Source: an uncultured Acidocella sp. (GTDB lineage: Bacteria; Pseudomonadota; Alphaproteobacteria; Acetobacterales; Acetobacteraceae). From it: DNA of 64,000 nt. Positions 17,207 to 26,112 of this stretch are shown piece by piece (positions within the stretch are counted from its first letter, which is position 1; the number at the start of each line of letters is the position of its first letter). The notes below the pieces were generated by a model. That model made no database searches. It was not told where the DNA came from and saw only the letters and a program-made list of their open reading frames with translations. The stretch covers positions 12,758 through 76,757 of the forward strand of contig NZ_CAMIIE010000011.1 of assembly GCF_946222605.1 (NCBI RefSeq), read 5' to 3'. The translations under genes were made by a program, and so were the position numbers.

Positions 17207-19804
17207 TTACTCCGCCGCCTGCGCGGCGCTGAGGAAATCCTCAGCAAAACGCTGCAACACCCCGCCGGCCTCGTAGATCGAGACCTCCTCGGCCGTATCC
17301 AGGCGGCAGGTGACGATCTCCTGCGAGACCGTGCCATTCTGGTGATGGATGGTGAGCATCAGCTCCGCACGCGGCCGCAACGCGCCGGTGACATCATAGG
17401 TCTCGGTGCCGTCCAGCCCCAGCGCCAGGCGCGTGCGGCCTGGTTTGAATTGCAGCGGCAGCACCCCCATGCCGATGAGATTGGTGCGATGGATGCGCTC
17501 AAACCCTTCCGCGACAATCACCTCAACGCCGGCCAGCCGCACGCCCTTGGCCGCCCAGTCGCGCGAGGAGCCCTGGCCGTAATCCGCACCGGCGATGATG
17601 ATCAAAGGCTGGCCGCGCTGCATGTAGGTTTCAATCGCCTCCCACATGCGCATGATTTTGCCTTCCGGCTCCACCCGCGCCAGCGAGCCTTTGCGCACCG
17701 CACCTTTCTCGTCGCGCACCATCTCATTCAGCAGCGTCGGGTTGGCGAAAGTGGCGCGCTGGGCGGTGAGATGATCGCCGCGATGGGTGGCGTAGGAATT
17801 GAAATCCTCCTCCGGCAGCCCCATCCGCGCCAGATACTCACCAGCCGCCGAATCCGGCAGGATGGCGTTGGAAGGTGAGAGATGATCGGTGGTGATATTA
17901 TCGCCCAGGATCGCCAGCGGGCGCATATTGCGTAGACGCCGCCCCCCGGCCAGCGCCCCCTCCCAGTAAGGCGGGCGGCGAATATAGGTGCTCTGGCCAC
18001 GCCATTCATAAAGCGGGCTCACCTTGCGCCGGGCCGCGCGGGTGCCGAACATCGCATCATAGACGGTACGGAACTGCTCTGGCTTCACCGAGGCCGAAAC
18101 CACCGCGTCAATCTCCTCATCGCTCGGCCAGAGATCCTTCAGCCGGATCTCCTTGCCATGCGCATCATGCCCCAGCACATCGCGCTCGATATCGAAGCGG
18201 ATGGTGCCGGCGATGGCGTAGGCGACGACCAAAGGCGGCGAGGCCAGGAAGGCCTGCTTGGCGTAGGGGTGAATGCGCCCATCGAAATTCCGGTTCCCCG
18301 AGAGCACCGCGGTGGCGTAGAGGTCGCGCTCGATAATCTCCTGCTGAATCGCCGGATCCAGCGCGCCGGACATGCCGTTGCAGGTGGTGCAGGCAAAGCC
18401 CACAATGCCAAAGCCGAGCTTTTCCAATTCGGCGGTCAGCCCCGCCTCATCGAGATACAGCGCCACCGCCTTCGAACCAGGGGCGAGCGAGGATTTCACC
18501 CATGGCTTGCGGGTCAGCCCGGCGCGGTTGGCATTGCGCGCCAGCAGCCCGGCGGCGATGACATTGCGCGGGTTGGAGGTGTTGGTGCAACTGGTAATGG
18601 CGGCGATGATGACGGCGCCATCCGGCATCTTGCCCGCCTCCTCCACCCAGGGGGCTGCGACGCCTCGCGCTGTAAGGTCCGAAACCGGTAGCCGCTTATG
18701 CGGGTTGGACGGCCCGGCCATGCTGCGCACCACGGAGGAGAGATCAAAGCGCAGCACACGCTCATATTCGGCCTGCGCGAAATCATCAGCCCAAAGACCA
18801 TTCGTCTTCGCGTAGGTCTCCACCAGGGCAAGCTGCGATGCCTCACGGCCGGTCAGCCGCAGATAATCGATCGTCTGCTCATCGATGGCGAACATCGCCG
18901 CCGTCGCGCCGTATTCCGGCGCCATGTTGGAGATGGTCGCACGATCCCCGATCGTCAGGCTGCGCGCCCCCGGCCCGTAAAATTCCAGATAGGCGCCGAC
19001 AACTTTCTCACGACGCAGAAACTCGGTGAGGCTGAGCACGATGTCGGTCGCGGTAATGCCCGGCTGGCGCCGCCCGCTGAGCTCGACGCCGATAATATCC
19101 GGCAGCCGCATCCAGGAGGCACGGCCCAGCATCACATTCTCAGCCTCCAGCCCGCCAACGCCTATGGCGATGACGCCCAGCGCATCCACATGCGGGGTGT
19201 GGCTATCGGTGCCGACCAGCGTATCGGGAAACGCCACGCCATCCTGGGTGTAGATCACCGGGGAGAGCCGCTCCAGATTGATCTGGTGCATGATGCCGTT
19301 GCCCGCCGGCACGACATCGATATTATCGAAAGCTTCGCGCGTCCAGTTGATGAAATGGAAGCGGTCCGCATTGCGCCGTTCTTCCACCTCACGGTTTTTC
19401 TGAAACGCGTCCTTCTCGAACCCGGCATGCTCGACCGCCAGGGAATGATCGACAATCAGCTGCACCGGCACCACCGGATTCACCTTCGCCGGATCCCCGC
19501 CTTTCTCCGCGATCGCATCGCGCAGCCCGGCCAGATCCACCAGCGCCGTCTGCCCCAGAATGTCATGGCAGACCACACGCGCCGGATACCAGGGAAAATC
19601 GATCTCACGCTTGCGTTCGATCAGCTGTTTCAGAGCCTCTTCGAGAAGCCCAGGCTCGCAGCGCCGCACCAGATTTTCCGCCAGCACCCGCGAGGTATAG
19701 GGCAATGTCGCGTAGGCGCCTGGCGCAATGGCCTCAACCGCGGCGCGCGCATCAAAATAATCCAGACCCGAGTTGCCGAGCGGTTTGCGGAATTTGCTGT
19801 TCAT
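17207..19804 (-). CDS. acnD: Aconitase-family 2-methylisocitrate dehydratase AcnD
   Basis: An 865-residue [4Fe-4S] dehydratase. The three cluster ligands are visible as Cys406 (ITSCTNTSNP) and Cys472/Cys475 (GFACTTCNGMSG). The C-terminal swivelling domain has IIAGADYGQGSSRDWAAKG and AEGFERIHRTNLIGMGVLPL. Length and the pairing with PrpF favour AcnD over housekeeping AcnA (typically ~890-900 residues). AcnD dehydrates 2-methylcitrate, and PrpF then isomerises the product. Its start codon overlaps the GntR stop by 4 bp, and prpF follows after 5 bp. General aconitase activity cannot be excluded. Confidence 0.9.
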   Translation of the reverse strand: MNSKFRKPLGNSGLDYFDARAAVEAIAPGAYATLPYTSRVLAENLVRRCEPGLLEEALKQLIERKREIDFPWYPARVVCHDILGQTALVDLAGLRDAIAEKGGDPAKVNPVVPVQLIVDHSLAVEHAGFEKDAFQKNREVEERRNADRFHFINWTREAFDNIDVVPAGNGIMHQINLERLSPVIYTQDGVAFPDTLVGTDSHTPHVDALGVIAIGVGGLEAENVMLGRASWMRLPDIIGVELSGRRQPGITATDIVLSLTEFLRREKVVGAYLEFYGPGARSLTIGDRATISNMAPEYGATAAMFAIDEQTIDYLRLTGREASQLALVETYAKTNGLWADDFAQAEYERVLRFDLSSVVRSMAGPSNPHKRLPVSDLTARGVAAPWVEEAGKMPDGAVIIAAITSCTNTSNPRNVIAAGLLARNANRAGLTRKPWVKSSLAPGSKAVALYLDEAGLTAELEKLGFGIVGFACTTCNGMSGALDPAIQQEIIERDLYATAVLSGNRNFDGRIHPYAKQAFLASPPLVVAYAIAGTIRFDIERDVLGHDAHGKEIRLKDLWPSDEEIDAVVSASVKPEQFRTVYDAMFGTRAARRKVSPLYEWRGQSTYIRRPPYWEGALAGGRRLRNMRPLAILGDNITTDHLSPSNAILPDSAAGEYLARMGLPEEDFNSYATHRGDHLTAQRATFANPTLLNEMVRDEKGAVRKGSLARVEPEGKIMRMWEAIETYMQRGQPLIIIAGADYGQGSSRDWAAKGVRLAGVEVIVAEGFERIHRTNLIGMGVLPLQFKPGRTRLALGLDGTETYDVTGALRPRAELMLTIHHQNGTVSQEIVTCRLDTAEEVSIYEAGGVLQRFAEDFLSAAQAAE

Positions 19805-20487
19805 GGCTTGGTTTCCTGCAAGGTTTTTTTTTCGATATTGAGCCGGGAGGTGCGGATATGCCGGCGCATCAAAAGTTCGGCCAGCTCGCCATCCCCCTGC
19901 GCGATGGCGTCCAATATGCGGTGATGTTCGGCAAAAGCCTGTGCCGGGCGGTGCGGCATGCCGGCATATTGGATGCGATACATCCGCGCCAGCTGGTAGA
20001 GCTCATCGCATAGAAGCCGAAACAGCATGGCATTGCCGCTGGCCTTGACGATGCGATAATGAAAATCGAAATCGCCTTCCTGCTGATAATAGCCGCGTCC
20101 GGCCTGGAAAGCTTCATCGCGCTCATGCGCGCCCAGCACCGCGCGCAGCGCCTCCACCTCTTGCGGGCTCATCCGCTCGGCCGCCAACCTACAGGCCAGG
20201 CCTTCGAGCGATTCACGGATCTGATAAAGCTCGTTCAGCTCTTCGCGGGAGAGAGAGACGACGCGGGCGCCTACATGAGGCACCCGCACCAGCAGCTTCT
20301 GGCCTTCCAGCCGATGCAGCGCCTCACGTAGGGGGCCGCGGCTGATGCCGTAGGCACGGGCAAGCTCTGGCTCCGAAATCTTAGTCCCCGGGGCGATCTC
20401 GCCTTTTACAATAGCGGCCTGAAGCTGGCGCAAAACCTGCTCGGTCAGCGTCTCGCTCTCAGGGCTTAAAACCGGGTCCTTGTCCAT
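19801..20487 (-). CDS. GntR-family (FCD domain) transcriptional regulator
   Basis: A 228-residue repressor-type regulator. The winged helix-turn-helix is at about 12-80 (TEQVLRQLQAAIVKGEIAPG, then ELARAYGISRGPLREALHRL). An all-helical FCD ligand domain follows (about 90-220), with the Asp and His residues that bind a metal and carboxylate effectors (DFDFHYRIVKASGN, EHHRILDAI). It is the first gene of the GntR-acnD-prpF operon (4-bp overlap with acnD) and probably controls its own operon. A 14-bp inverted repeat abuts its ATG and another copy covers the best -35 box. The likely effector is a tricarboxylate. Confidence 0.92.
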   Translation of the reverse strand: MDKDPVLSPESETLTEQVLRQLQAAIVKGEIAPGTKISEPELARAYGISRGPLREALHRLEGQKLLVRVPHVGARVVSLSREELNELYQIRESLEGLACRLAAERMSPQEVEALRAVLGAHERDEAFQAGRGYYQQEGDFDFHYRIVKASGNAMLFRLLCDELYQLARMYRIQYAGMPHRPAQAFAEHHRILDAIAQGDGELAELLMRRHIRTSRLNIEKKTLQETKP

Positions 20488-20561
20488 ATTGTTGACAGTT
20501 TCCGTGACTTATCGCGTTTATTCTCCACAAACTACGCATAACCAGTCAAACTGTCAACAAT
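20488..20561 (-). promoter_or_regulatory. Promoter and paired operator for the GntR-acnD-prpF operon
   Basis: Two copies of a 14-base sequence in inverted orientation, ATTGTTGACAGTTT at 20488-20501 and AAACTGTCAACAAT at 20548-20561, have centres 60 bp apart. Each contains the half-palindrome TGT-N2-ACA expected of a GntR site. On the minus strand the distal copy contains a consensus TTGACA (20557-20552), followed after 17 bp by TAGTTT, so repressor binding would cover the -35 box. The proximal copy touches the start codon. Confidence 0.8.
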
Positions 20562-20564
20562 CAG

Positions 20565-21383
20565 CTATTCGATTAAGCGGCCCTTAGCGTCAAAGAAGGG
20601 GAACGGCCCCGCCCAGCCGCCGGTCAGCGCGGTATGGCTGACCAGCCCGGTTTCCTCCGAGAAGGCATGAAGCTGGTAGCCGCCCGGCTCCATCATGAAG
20701 GCCGACGGTGCGTCCTCGCGCAGATCCAGCGCCACCTGGTGCGCAGTCGAGGGCGCGATGGAGGCGATGCTGCCGGCCCAACCGGTGGTGATCGGCCGGT
20801 GCACATGCCCGCAAATCACCCGCAGCACCTGTTTATGCCGGCCGACGATGGCGGCGAAATCCTGCGCATCGGCCAGGCCCAGCTTGTCCATATGTCCGAT
20901 CCCGGTGGCGAAGGGCGGGTGATGCAGGGCGATCAAGGTCGGACGCTCAGGCTGCTCCTCCAGGCGCTGCGTCAGCCAGTCCAGCTGCGCCGCCCCCAGC
21001 GCGCCCCCGCCCTGCCCCGGCACCAGGCTATCCAGCGCGATGATCCGCAATTTGTAGGTCTCAATGGTGTAACAGGCCGGGCCCTCCATGCCGAGATAAC
21101 CATGGCCGGGAAACGCCGCGCGCAGCGCCTCACGCGCATCGTGGTTACCCGGCAGCAGATAGAAAGGCTGGGTCAGCCCTGAAAGATGCAGCACCAGCCG
21201 CGCATATTCATCAGGATGCCCGGTATCCACCAGATCCCCGGTGAACAGCACCACGTCCGGGCGCATCGGCAGCGCGGCCAGATGGTCAAGTGCGGCCGTC
21301 AACGCCGCCGATGTATCCACCTTCCGGTAGGCGAGCTGGCCTTCGCGCTTGATGTGCAGGTCGGTCAGTTGCGCGATGATCAT
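20565..21383 (-). CDS. Metallophosphodiesterase (GpdQ/CpdA-like)
   Basis: A 272-residue binuclear metal phosphoesterase. All metal-ligand motifs are in place: DLH (Asp8, His10), GDLVD (49-53), GNHD (79-82), HHPP and GHVH. The closest known types are cyclic-nucleotide (CpdA) and glycerophosphodiester (GpdQ) phosphodiesterases. It has no signal peptide and so is cytoplasmic. It is the last gene of an ABC transporter operon, overlapping the ATPase gene by 4 bp. The simplest reading is that it hydrolyses the imported substrate, which would then be a phosphodiester; that is inference from context. Confidence 0.9.
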   Translation of the reverse strand: MIIAQLTDLHIKREGQLAYRKVDTSAALTAALDHLAALPMRPDVVLFTGDLVDTGHPDEYARLVLHLSGLTQPFYLLPGNHDAREALRAAFPGHGYLGMEGPACYTIETYKLRIIALDSLVPGQGGGALGAAQLDWLTQRLEEQPERPTLIALHHPPFATGIGHMDKLGLADAQDFAAIVGRHKQVLRVICGHVHRPITTGWAGSIASIAPSTAHQVALDLREDAPSAFMMEPGGYQLHAFSEETGLVSHTALTGGWAGPFPFFDAKGRLIE

Positions 21384-22411
21384 GCGGCGGAACTTTCAGG
21401 CAGGATGATGAGATGATCGAGATCGAGCACCACCGGGACCGTGCCTCCCGGCAGCGCCTCCAATCCGGGCGGCACATCCAGCGCCATCGCCGTGCCGTCA
21501 GGCAGGGTAACACTCAGGCGCATACGCTCACCAAGAAATTGCGCGGCCTCGATACGCACCGGCACACCTTCCGGCGCCACACGCAGCGCCTGCGGGCGCA
21601 GCATCACCCGGCAGCGCCCCGGCGCCTGCGCGCATAGCGCCTGCAGCCCTGCCACATGCAGCAGCCCGGCCTCGACATGCCCCGAGAATCCCGTGCTGGC
21701 GCCGATGAAATCCGCAACGAAGGCATCCGCCGGCTGAAACCAGATTTCGCGCGGCGTGCCGATCTGCGCGATATGTCCCTTGCGCATCACCACCAGCCGG
21801 TCGGCCAGCGCCATCGCCTCCTGCTGGTCGTGGGTGACATAGATGGTGGTGATGCCAAGCCCGCGCAGCAACGCGTTGATCTCACCGCGCAGCGCCTCGC
21901 GCAATTTCGCATCCAAAGCGGTCAGTGGCTCGTCCAGCAGCAGCACATCCGGTGCCGCGGCCACGGCGCGGGCCAGGGCGACACGCTGGCGCTGCCCCCC
22001 CGAGAGCTGGGCGATGGCACGGTTGCCGAGATCCGGAATGCGCATCATCTCCAGCATCTCGGCCACACGGGCCTGGCGCTGCGCCTTCGGCACGCCGCGA
22101 ATCTTCAAGCCATAGCCGATATTCTCGGCAACACTCATATTCGGAAACAGCGCATAGCTCTGAAACACCATGCCGACATTGCGCTTCTCGATCGGCAAAG
22201 CCGTCACATCCCGCCCGCCAAAGAGAATGCGCCCGCCCGCATCCGGGCTCTCCAGCCCGGCGATCAGCCGCAGCAACGTGGTCTTGCCGCAGCCCGAGGG
22301 GCCCAGAAACACCAGGGTTTCACCGGCATGGATGGCAAGATCCACCGGCTCCAGCACGCGCGTGGCGCCAAAAGCCTTGCCGCATTGCCGCAGGGTGATG
22401 TCGGTTGTCAT
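21380..22411 (-). CDS. ABC transporter ATP-binding protein (spermidine/iron/phosphonate-type family)
   Basis: A 343-residue import ATPase. Walker A GPSGCGKTT, Q-loop MVFQSYALFPNM, signature LSGGQRQRVALARA, Walker B VLLLDEPLTALDAK and the H-loop VTHDQQEAM are all intact. A C-terminal TOBE-like domain (about 270-340) is typical of the PotA/FbpC/PhnT class. The ATG at 22411 gives a 4-bp overlap with the upstream permease; an upstream extension has no conserved character. It is the fifth gene of the LacI-headed operon and energises the two permeases that precede it. Confidence 0.94.
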   Translation of the reverse strand: MTTDITLRQCGKAFGATRVLEPVDLAIHAGETLVFLGPSGCGKTTLLRLIAGLESPDAGGRILFGGRDVTALPIEKRNVGMVFQSYALFPNMSVAENIGYGLKIRGVPKAQRQARVAEMLEMMRIPDLGNRAIAQLSGGQRQRVALARAVAAAPDVLLLDEPLTALDAKLREALRGEINALLRGLGITTIYVTHDQQEAMALADRLVVMRKGHIAQIGTPREIWFQPADAFVADFIGASTGFSGHVEAGLLHVAGLQALCAQAPGRCRVMLRPQALRVAPEGVPVRIEAAQFLGERMRLSVTLPDGTAMALDVPPGLEALPGGTVPVVLDLDHLIILPESSAA

Positions 22412-23205
22412 GGTCTGTCTCCGGCGCGCGGCCTGGTGGCGCGCTGCAAGGCGAGCAGCAGCGGCACGGTCATGATGAAAAAGATCAAGGTGTAGGCGCT
22501 GCCGATTTCCAGACGCATCGAGGCGTAGGCATCGGCCAGCGCCACCGGCAGGGTCTTGGTCAGCGGCGTGTGCAGAATCCAGGTGAGGTTGAATTCGCCC
22601 ATCGAGAGCGTGACGACGCTGAGCGCCCCAGCCAGAATCCCGTTTTTGCAATTGGGCAACACCACGCCAAGGAAGCGCCTGGTGAACCCGGCCCCCAGGC
22701 TTGCAGCGCCTTCCTCCAGCGTTTGCAAATCCGCCGACGTCATCACCGCCAGCACCGCGCGCAGCATGAAGGGCAACGTGAACAGCACATGCCCGGCCAG
22801 GATGAACCAGATGCTCTGGCGGAAATTCCCCCAGCCATCATAGGCCACAACCAAAGCCAGCCCCGTCGCCAGCCCCGGCACCGCCACCGGCAGGATCAAC
22901 GCCTCCTCCGCCAGCCGGGCCAGCCGTCCCGGCGCACGCGCCAGCGCGTAGGCGGCGGGAATGCCGATCAACGCCGTCGCCAGCAAGCAAAGCAAGGCGA
23001 TCTCGATCGAGAGCAAAATCGTCGGCCAGTACAGGCTGAGCACCTGCTCCACCCACTTAAAGGTGAAGCCTCCGCGCAGCCCCAGAAAGGCATTGCGCAT
23101 CAGGCCGGAGAGCACGGAATAGGCCATCGGCACCGCGATGAACAGGCAGGCCGCGACGGTTACCGCCGCCTGCAGCCAAAACCCGAATTTATAACGTTTG
23201 GTCAT
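22408..23205 (-). CDS. ABC transporter permease (second)
   Basis: A 265-residue inner-membrane permease with six predicted helices. The cytoplasmic EAA loop, EEGAASLGAGFTRRFLGVVL, contacts the ATPase. It follows the other permease by only 5 bp and overlaps the ATPase gene by 4 bp. The arrangement of two separate permeases with a PotA/FbpC-class ATPase and an Fe(III)-type binding protein is that of phosphonate, iron or thiamine-type importers. Confidence 0.92.
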   Translation of the reverse strand: MTKRYKFGFWLQAAVTVAACLFIAVPMAYSVLSGLMRNAFLGLRGGFTFKWVEQVLSLYWPTILLSIEIALLCLLATALIGIPAAYALARAPGRLARLAEEALILPVAVPGLATGLALVVAYDGWGNFRQSIWFILAGHVLFTLPFMLRAVLAVMTSADLQTLEEGAASLGAGFTRRFLGVVLPNCKNGILAGALSVVTLSMGEFNLTWILHTPLTKTLPVALADAYASMRLEIGSAYTLIFFIMTVPLLLALQRATRPRAGDRP

Positions 23206-23210
23206 GATTT

Positions 23211-24029
23211 TTAACCGCTTGCGGCCACACCGGCGCCGGTCAGGCTGCGGGCCAGAAACAAAGCCGCCCAGCTCACCAACCCGAGCAGCAAACTCAGAGC
23301 CGCCACCGAGGAGAGATCCGTGGTCAGGGTGAAATCCGTGTAGATCATCATCGGCAGCACGGTCACGCGCGTCGCCAAGGTGAAGGCGGTACCGAAGGCG
23401 CCCATCGAGGTGGCGAAGGTAAGCGCCGCCGCCGAGACCAGCGCGGGGCGCAAGGCCGGCAGCGTGATATCCCTGAAAATCTGAAAGGGTTTCGCGCCCA
23501 GGCTGCGCGCCGCCTCCTCCAGCGCCGCATCCAGCCCGCGCGCCGCCGCCAGCATGGTCAGCACCACGCGCGGAATGGAGAAATAGAGATAGCCGAGAAA
23601 CAGCCCCCAGACCGAGTAGGCAAACACGATCCGCCCGCCATGCAAAGCGAGGCTGAGCTGGGTGACCAAGCCCTGCCTTCCGCCCAGCATGATGATCATG
23701 AACCCCACCACCACACCCGGAAAGGCCAAAGGCAGCGTCAGGATCGAAATCAAAAGCCCCTGCCCAGGAAATTCATGCCGCCCCAGAAACAGCCCGCAGA
23801 TGCCACCAACCACCAAAGTCGCCAGCGTCACCAATACGGAGAGAATGAAGGTGGCGAGCAGGCTTTGCAGATGCCGCGCATCGCCCAGCGCCAGCGCGTA
23901 GCCGGCCCAGCCATGCGCGCCCTGCCCGCCGACATGCAGAAAGATGCCGAACGGGACAACAAAGAACCCCAGAAACACCAGGGCGGCTGGCAGGGCGAGC
24001 CCTGCCAGCCTGAGGCGCGATGGCGCCAT
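23211..24029 (-). CDS. ABC transporter permease (first)
   Basis: A 272-residue inner-membrane permease with about six helices. The EAA motif is ALEEAARSLGAKPFQIFRDI. Its start codon shares one base with the stop of the binding-protein gene (TAATG), so the two are translationally coupled. It pairs with the downstream permease to form the membrane channel. Confidence 0.92.
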   Translation of the reverse strand: MAPSRLRLAGLALPAALVFLGFFVVPFGIFLHVGGQGAHGWAGYALALGDARHLQSLLATFILSVLVTLATLVVGGICGLFLGRHEFPGQGLLISILTLPLAFPGVVVGFMIIMLGGRQGLVTQLSLALHGGRIVFAYSVWGLFLGYLYFSIPRVVLTMLAAARGLDAALEEAARSLGAKPFQIFRDITLPALRPALVSAAALTFATSMGAFGTAFTLATRVTVLPMMIYTDFTLTTDLSSVAALSLLLGLVSWAALFLARSLTGAGVAASG

Positions 24030-25042
24030 TACGAGACTTCAGCGAGATAGCGCACGGCAAAGCCTTTCTGCGCCGCCGCCAGCGCCGCCAGATCCACCGG
24101 GCGCGCGCGGGCATAATCGGCCGCCGGCAGGAAGCGCGCCTCGATCTCCGGCGGCAGCGCCACCGGGCGGGCCGGGCGCAGATAGGCCTTCGCCCATAGC
24201 GCCTGACCTTCATCGGAGAGGGTGAAATCCAGCAGCTTCTTGCCGTTCTCCAGATGCGGCGCGCCCTTCAGCAGCGTCATCACATACGGAAAACTCACGC
24301 TGCCTTCTTGCGGAATCACGAATTCCACCGGCGCCTTGTCGGTATATTTGGCGCGGTAGGCATCGAAATCATAATCCAGCAGAATGGGGATTTCGCCGGA
24401 GAGCACCCGCGCATAGGCGGTCTGCTTGGGCACGATCGGCTGGTTGGCCTGGAGTTTCTTAAAGTAGGTGATCGCCGGGGTGAAATCCGTGTAGCTCCCG
24501 CCCATCGCGAGATTGACCGCCACCGCGCCGACATAGCCGACCGCCGCACTGGAGGGGTCCAGATAGCCGATCATGCCGCTATAATCGGGCTTGAGCAGAT
24601 CCGCCCAGCTCTGCGGCACCGGCTTGCCACCCAGCGCGGCCTTGTTGACGAAAAAGCCCAGCGTGCCGCTATGGATGGCGAACCAGTAGCCGTCCGGATC
24701 TTTCTGCCCGGCCGGCACTTGGTCGAACCCGGCCGGCTTGTAAGGCTGGGTCAGCCCGTCCTGCTTGGCCTGAATGCCAACCTGCCCGCCCAGATACATC
24801 GCATCCGCCACCGGGTGCGCGCGCTCGGCCAGGGCCGCGGCCATCGCCTGGCCGCTATTCTTATCGTCCGCCGGCACGAAAATGCCGGTTTTCTGCTGAA
24901 ACGCCTTCAGCTGGCCGGCCCAGTCCGCCCATTCCGGCGGGCAATTATAGCAAATCGCCGTCTCCTGGGCGAAGGCGCGGCGGGAAATCGCGGTGCTGGC
25001 GGCAAGCGCGCCGGTCAGCGTCAACATGGTACGTCTCAACAT
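24029..25042 (-). CDS. Periplasmic substrate-binding protein of the ABC importer
   Basis: A 337-residue secreted protein of the Fe(III)/2-aminoethylphosphonate-type binding-protein superfamily. A typical signal peptide (MLRRTMLTLTGALAASTAIS, cleavage near AFA-QE) is followed by a two-lobe fold (segments YFKKLQANQPIVPKQ and FVIPQEGSVSFPYVMTLLKG). The ATG at 25042 has AGGAG ten bases upstream; longer frames run into the LacI gene. It is the second gene of the operon, 7 bp after the LacI gene. The ligand is unknown. The operon's phosphodiesterase suggests an organophosphate. Confidence 0.9.
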   Translation of the reverse strand: MLRRTMLTLTGALAASTAISRRAFAQETAICYNCPPEWADWAGQLKAFQQKTGIFVPADDKNSGQAMAAALAERAHPVADAMYLGGQVGIQAKQDGLTQPYKPAGFDQVPAGQKDPDGYWFAIHSGTLGFFVNKAALGGKPVPQSWADLLKPDYSGMIGYLDPSSAAVGYVGAVAVNLAMGGSYTDFTPAITYFKKLQANQPIVPKQTAYARVLSGEIPILLDYDFDAYRAKYTDKAPVEFVIPQEGSVSFPYVMTLLKGAPHLENGKKLLDFTLSDEGQALWAKAYLRPARPVALPPEIEARFLPAADYARARPVDLAALAAAQKGFAVRYLAEVS

Positions 25043-25049
25043 GGCGTGG

Positions 25050-26069
25050 TCACTCCTGGGGGATTGCGGCCGCGAGCGACTGCCCGGGCCGGTAGCTATG
25101 GGAAAGCCGGATCTGCGCCGGCGGGGTCGCCTCGGCGATGCGCGCCAGCAGATGCAGGAAGGCGCGCCGGCCCATCTCGCGGGCCGGCTGCACGATAGAG
25201 GCAAGGCTGGGGCTGATCAGCTGGCCGACATTGATGCCGTCCATGCCGATAACCGAGACATCCCCCGGTACCGCCAGCCCCAGCGCGCGCAAACCGGCAA
25301 TGGTGCGCAGCGCCAGTAGATCATTGGAACAAAACAGTCCGGTTGGCCGGTCGGCGGCGGTGAACACGCCGCCCAGCGCCGCCGCCTCCTCGGCATTGAA
25401 ATCAGCTTCGATCAAGGCCGGTGCCGGCAGCCCGGCCTGCGCCACCGCCTGCATGAAACCGCGATGGCGCCGGCGCGAACGGTCCGAGGCAAGAAACCGC
25501 CCCGCCACCATCGCCAGCCGCCGATGCCCCTGCGCGATCAGCGCCCGCGCCGCATCCGCGCCGGCCGCCTCATTATCCACCGCCACGCTGGCGCGCTGCG
25601 AAAACGGCGATTCATTGTGAAAGAGCACGTAAGGCTGGCCGGCCTCATCCAGCGCATCCAGGGTCGGGCTGCGCCCGGCATCCGCGACAGTGACAATCAG
25701 CCCGGCCACGCGCTCGGCCAGCAGCCCCTCCATCGCCGCCAGCTCCTGGGCGGGGTCGTAATCGCTGGAGGTGATCAGCACCGTCCAGCCCGCCTCGCGC
25801 GCCGCTTCCTGAATGCCGGAAACACTGTCCGCGAAGACCGGATTGGCGAGGGTGGGCAGCAGCACGCCGACAGCGCGGCTCTGCCCCCTGCGCAGATCCC
25901 GCCCCATTCGGTTGGGGCGAAAGCCCAAGGCGCGGACCACCTCCTGCACACGCAACGCCGTCTCTGGCCTAATCCGCGCCCCGCCATTGAGCACCCGCGA
26001 GACCGTGGCGATGGAGACGCCGGCTTGCGCGGCGACATCGTGCAAAGTGGGACGGGGTTGCGATTTCAT
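25050..26069 (-). CDS. LacI-family transcriptional regulator
   Basis: A 339-residue repressor. The DNA-binding headpiece is at about 8-54 (TLHDVAAQAGVSIATVSRVL), with the hinge RPNRMGRDLRRGQS. The periplasmic-binding-protein-like effector domain follows (segments AVGVLLPTLANPVFADSV, IVTVADAG, FHNESPF, CSNDLLALRTIAGLRALG, SVIGMDGI). It is the first gene of the ABC uptake operon, only 7 bp before the binding-protein gene, so it is probably autoregulated. Two LacI-type operators lie about 45-75 bp upstream. The effector is presumably the transported compound. Confidence 0.93.
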   Translation of the reverse strand: MKSQPRPTLHDVAAQAGVSIATVSRVLNGGARIRPETALRVQEVVRALGFRPNRMGRDLRRGQSRAVGVLLPTLANPVFADSVSGIQEAAREAGWTVLITSSDYDPAQELAAMEGLLAERVAGLIVTVADAGRSPTLDALDEAGQPYVLFHNESPFSQRASVAVDNEAAGADAARALIAQGHRRLAMVAGRFLASDRSRRRHRGFMQAVAQAGLPAPALIEADFNAEEAAALGGVFTAADRPTGLFCSNDLLALRTIAGLRALGLAVPGDVSVIGMDGINVGQLISPSLASIVQPAREMGRRAFLHLLARIAEATPPAQIRLSHSYRPGQSLAAAIPQE

Positions 26070-26112
26070 GAGGGCGCTTTAGCGCGCCGCCGATGACAAT
26101 TTCGCGACAGTC

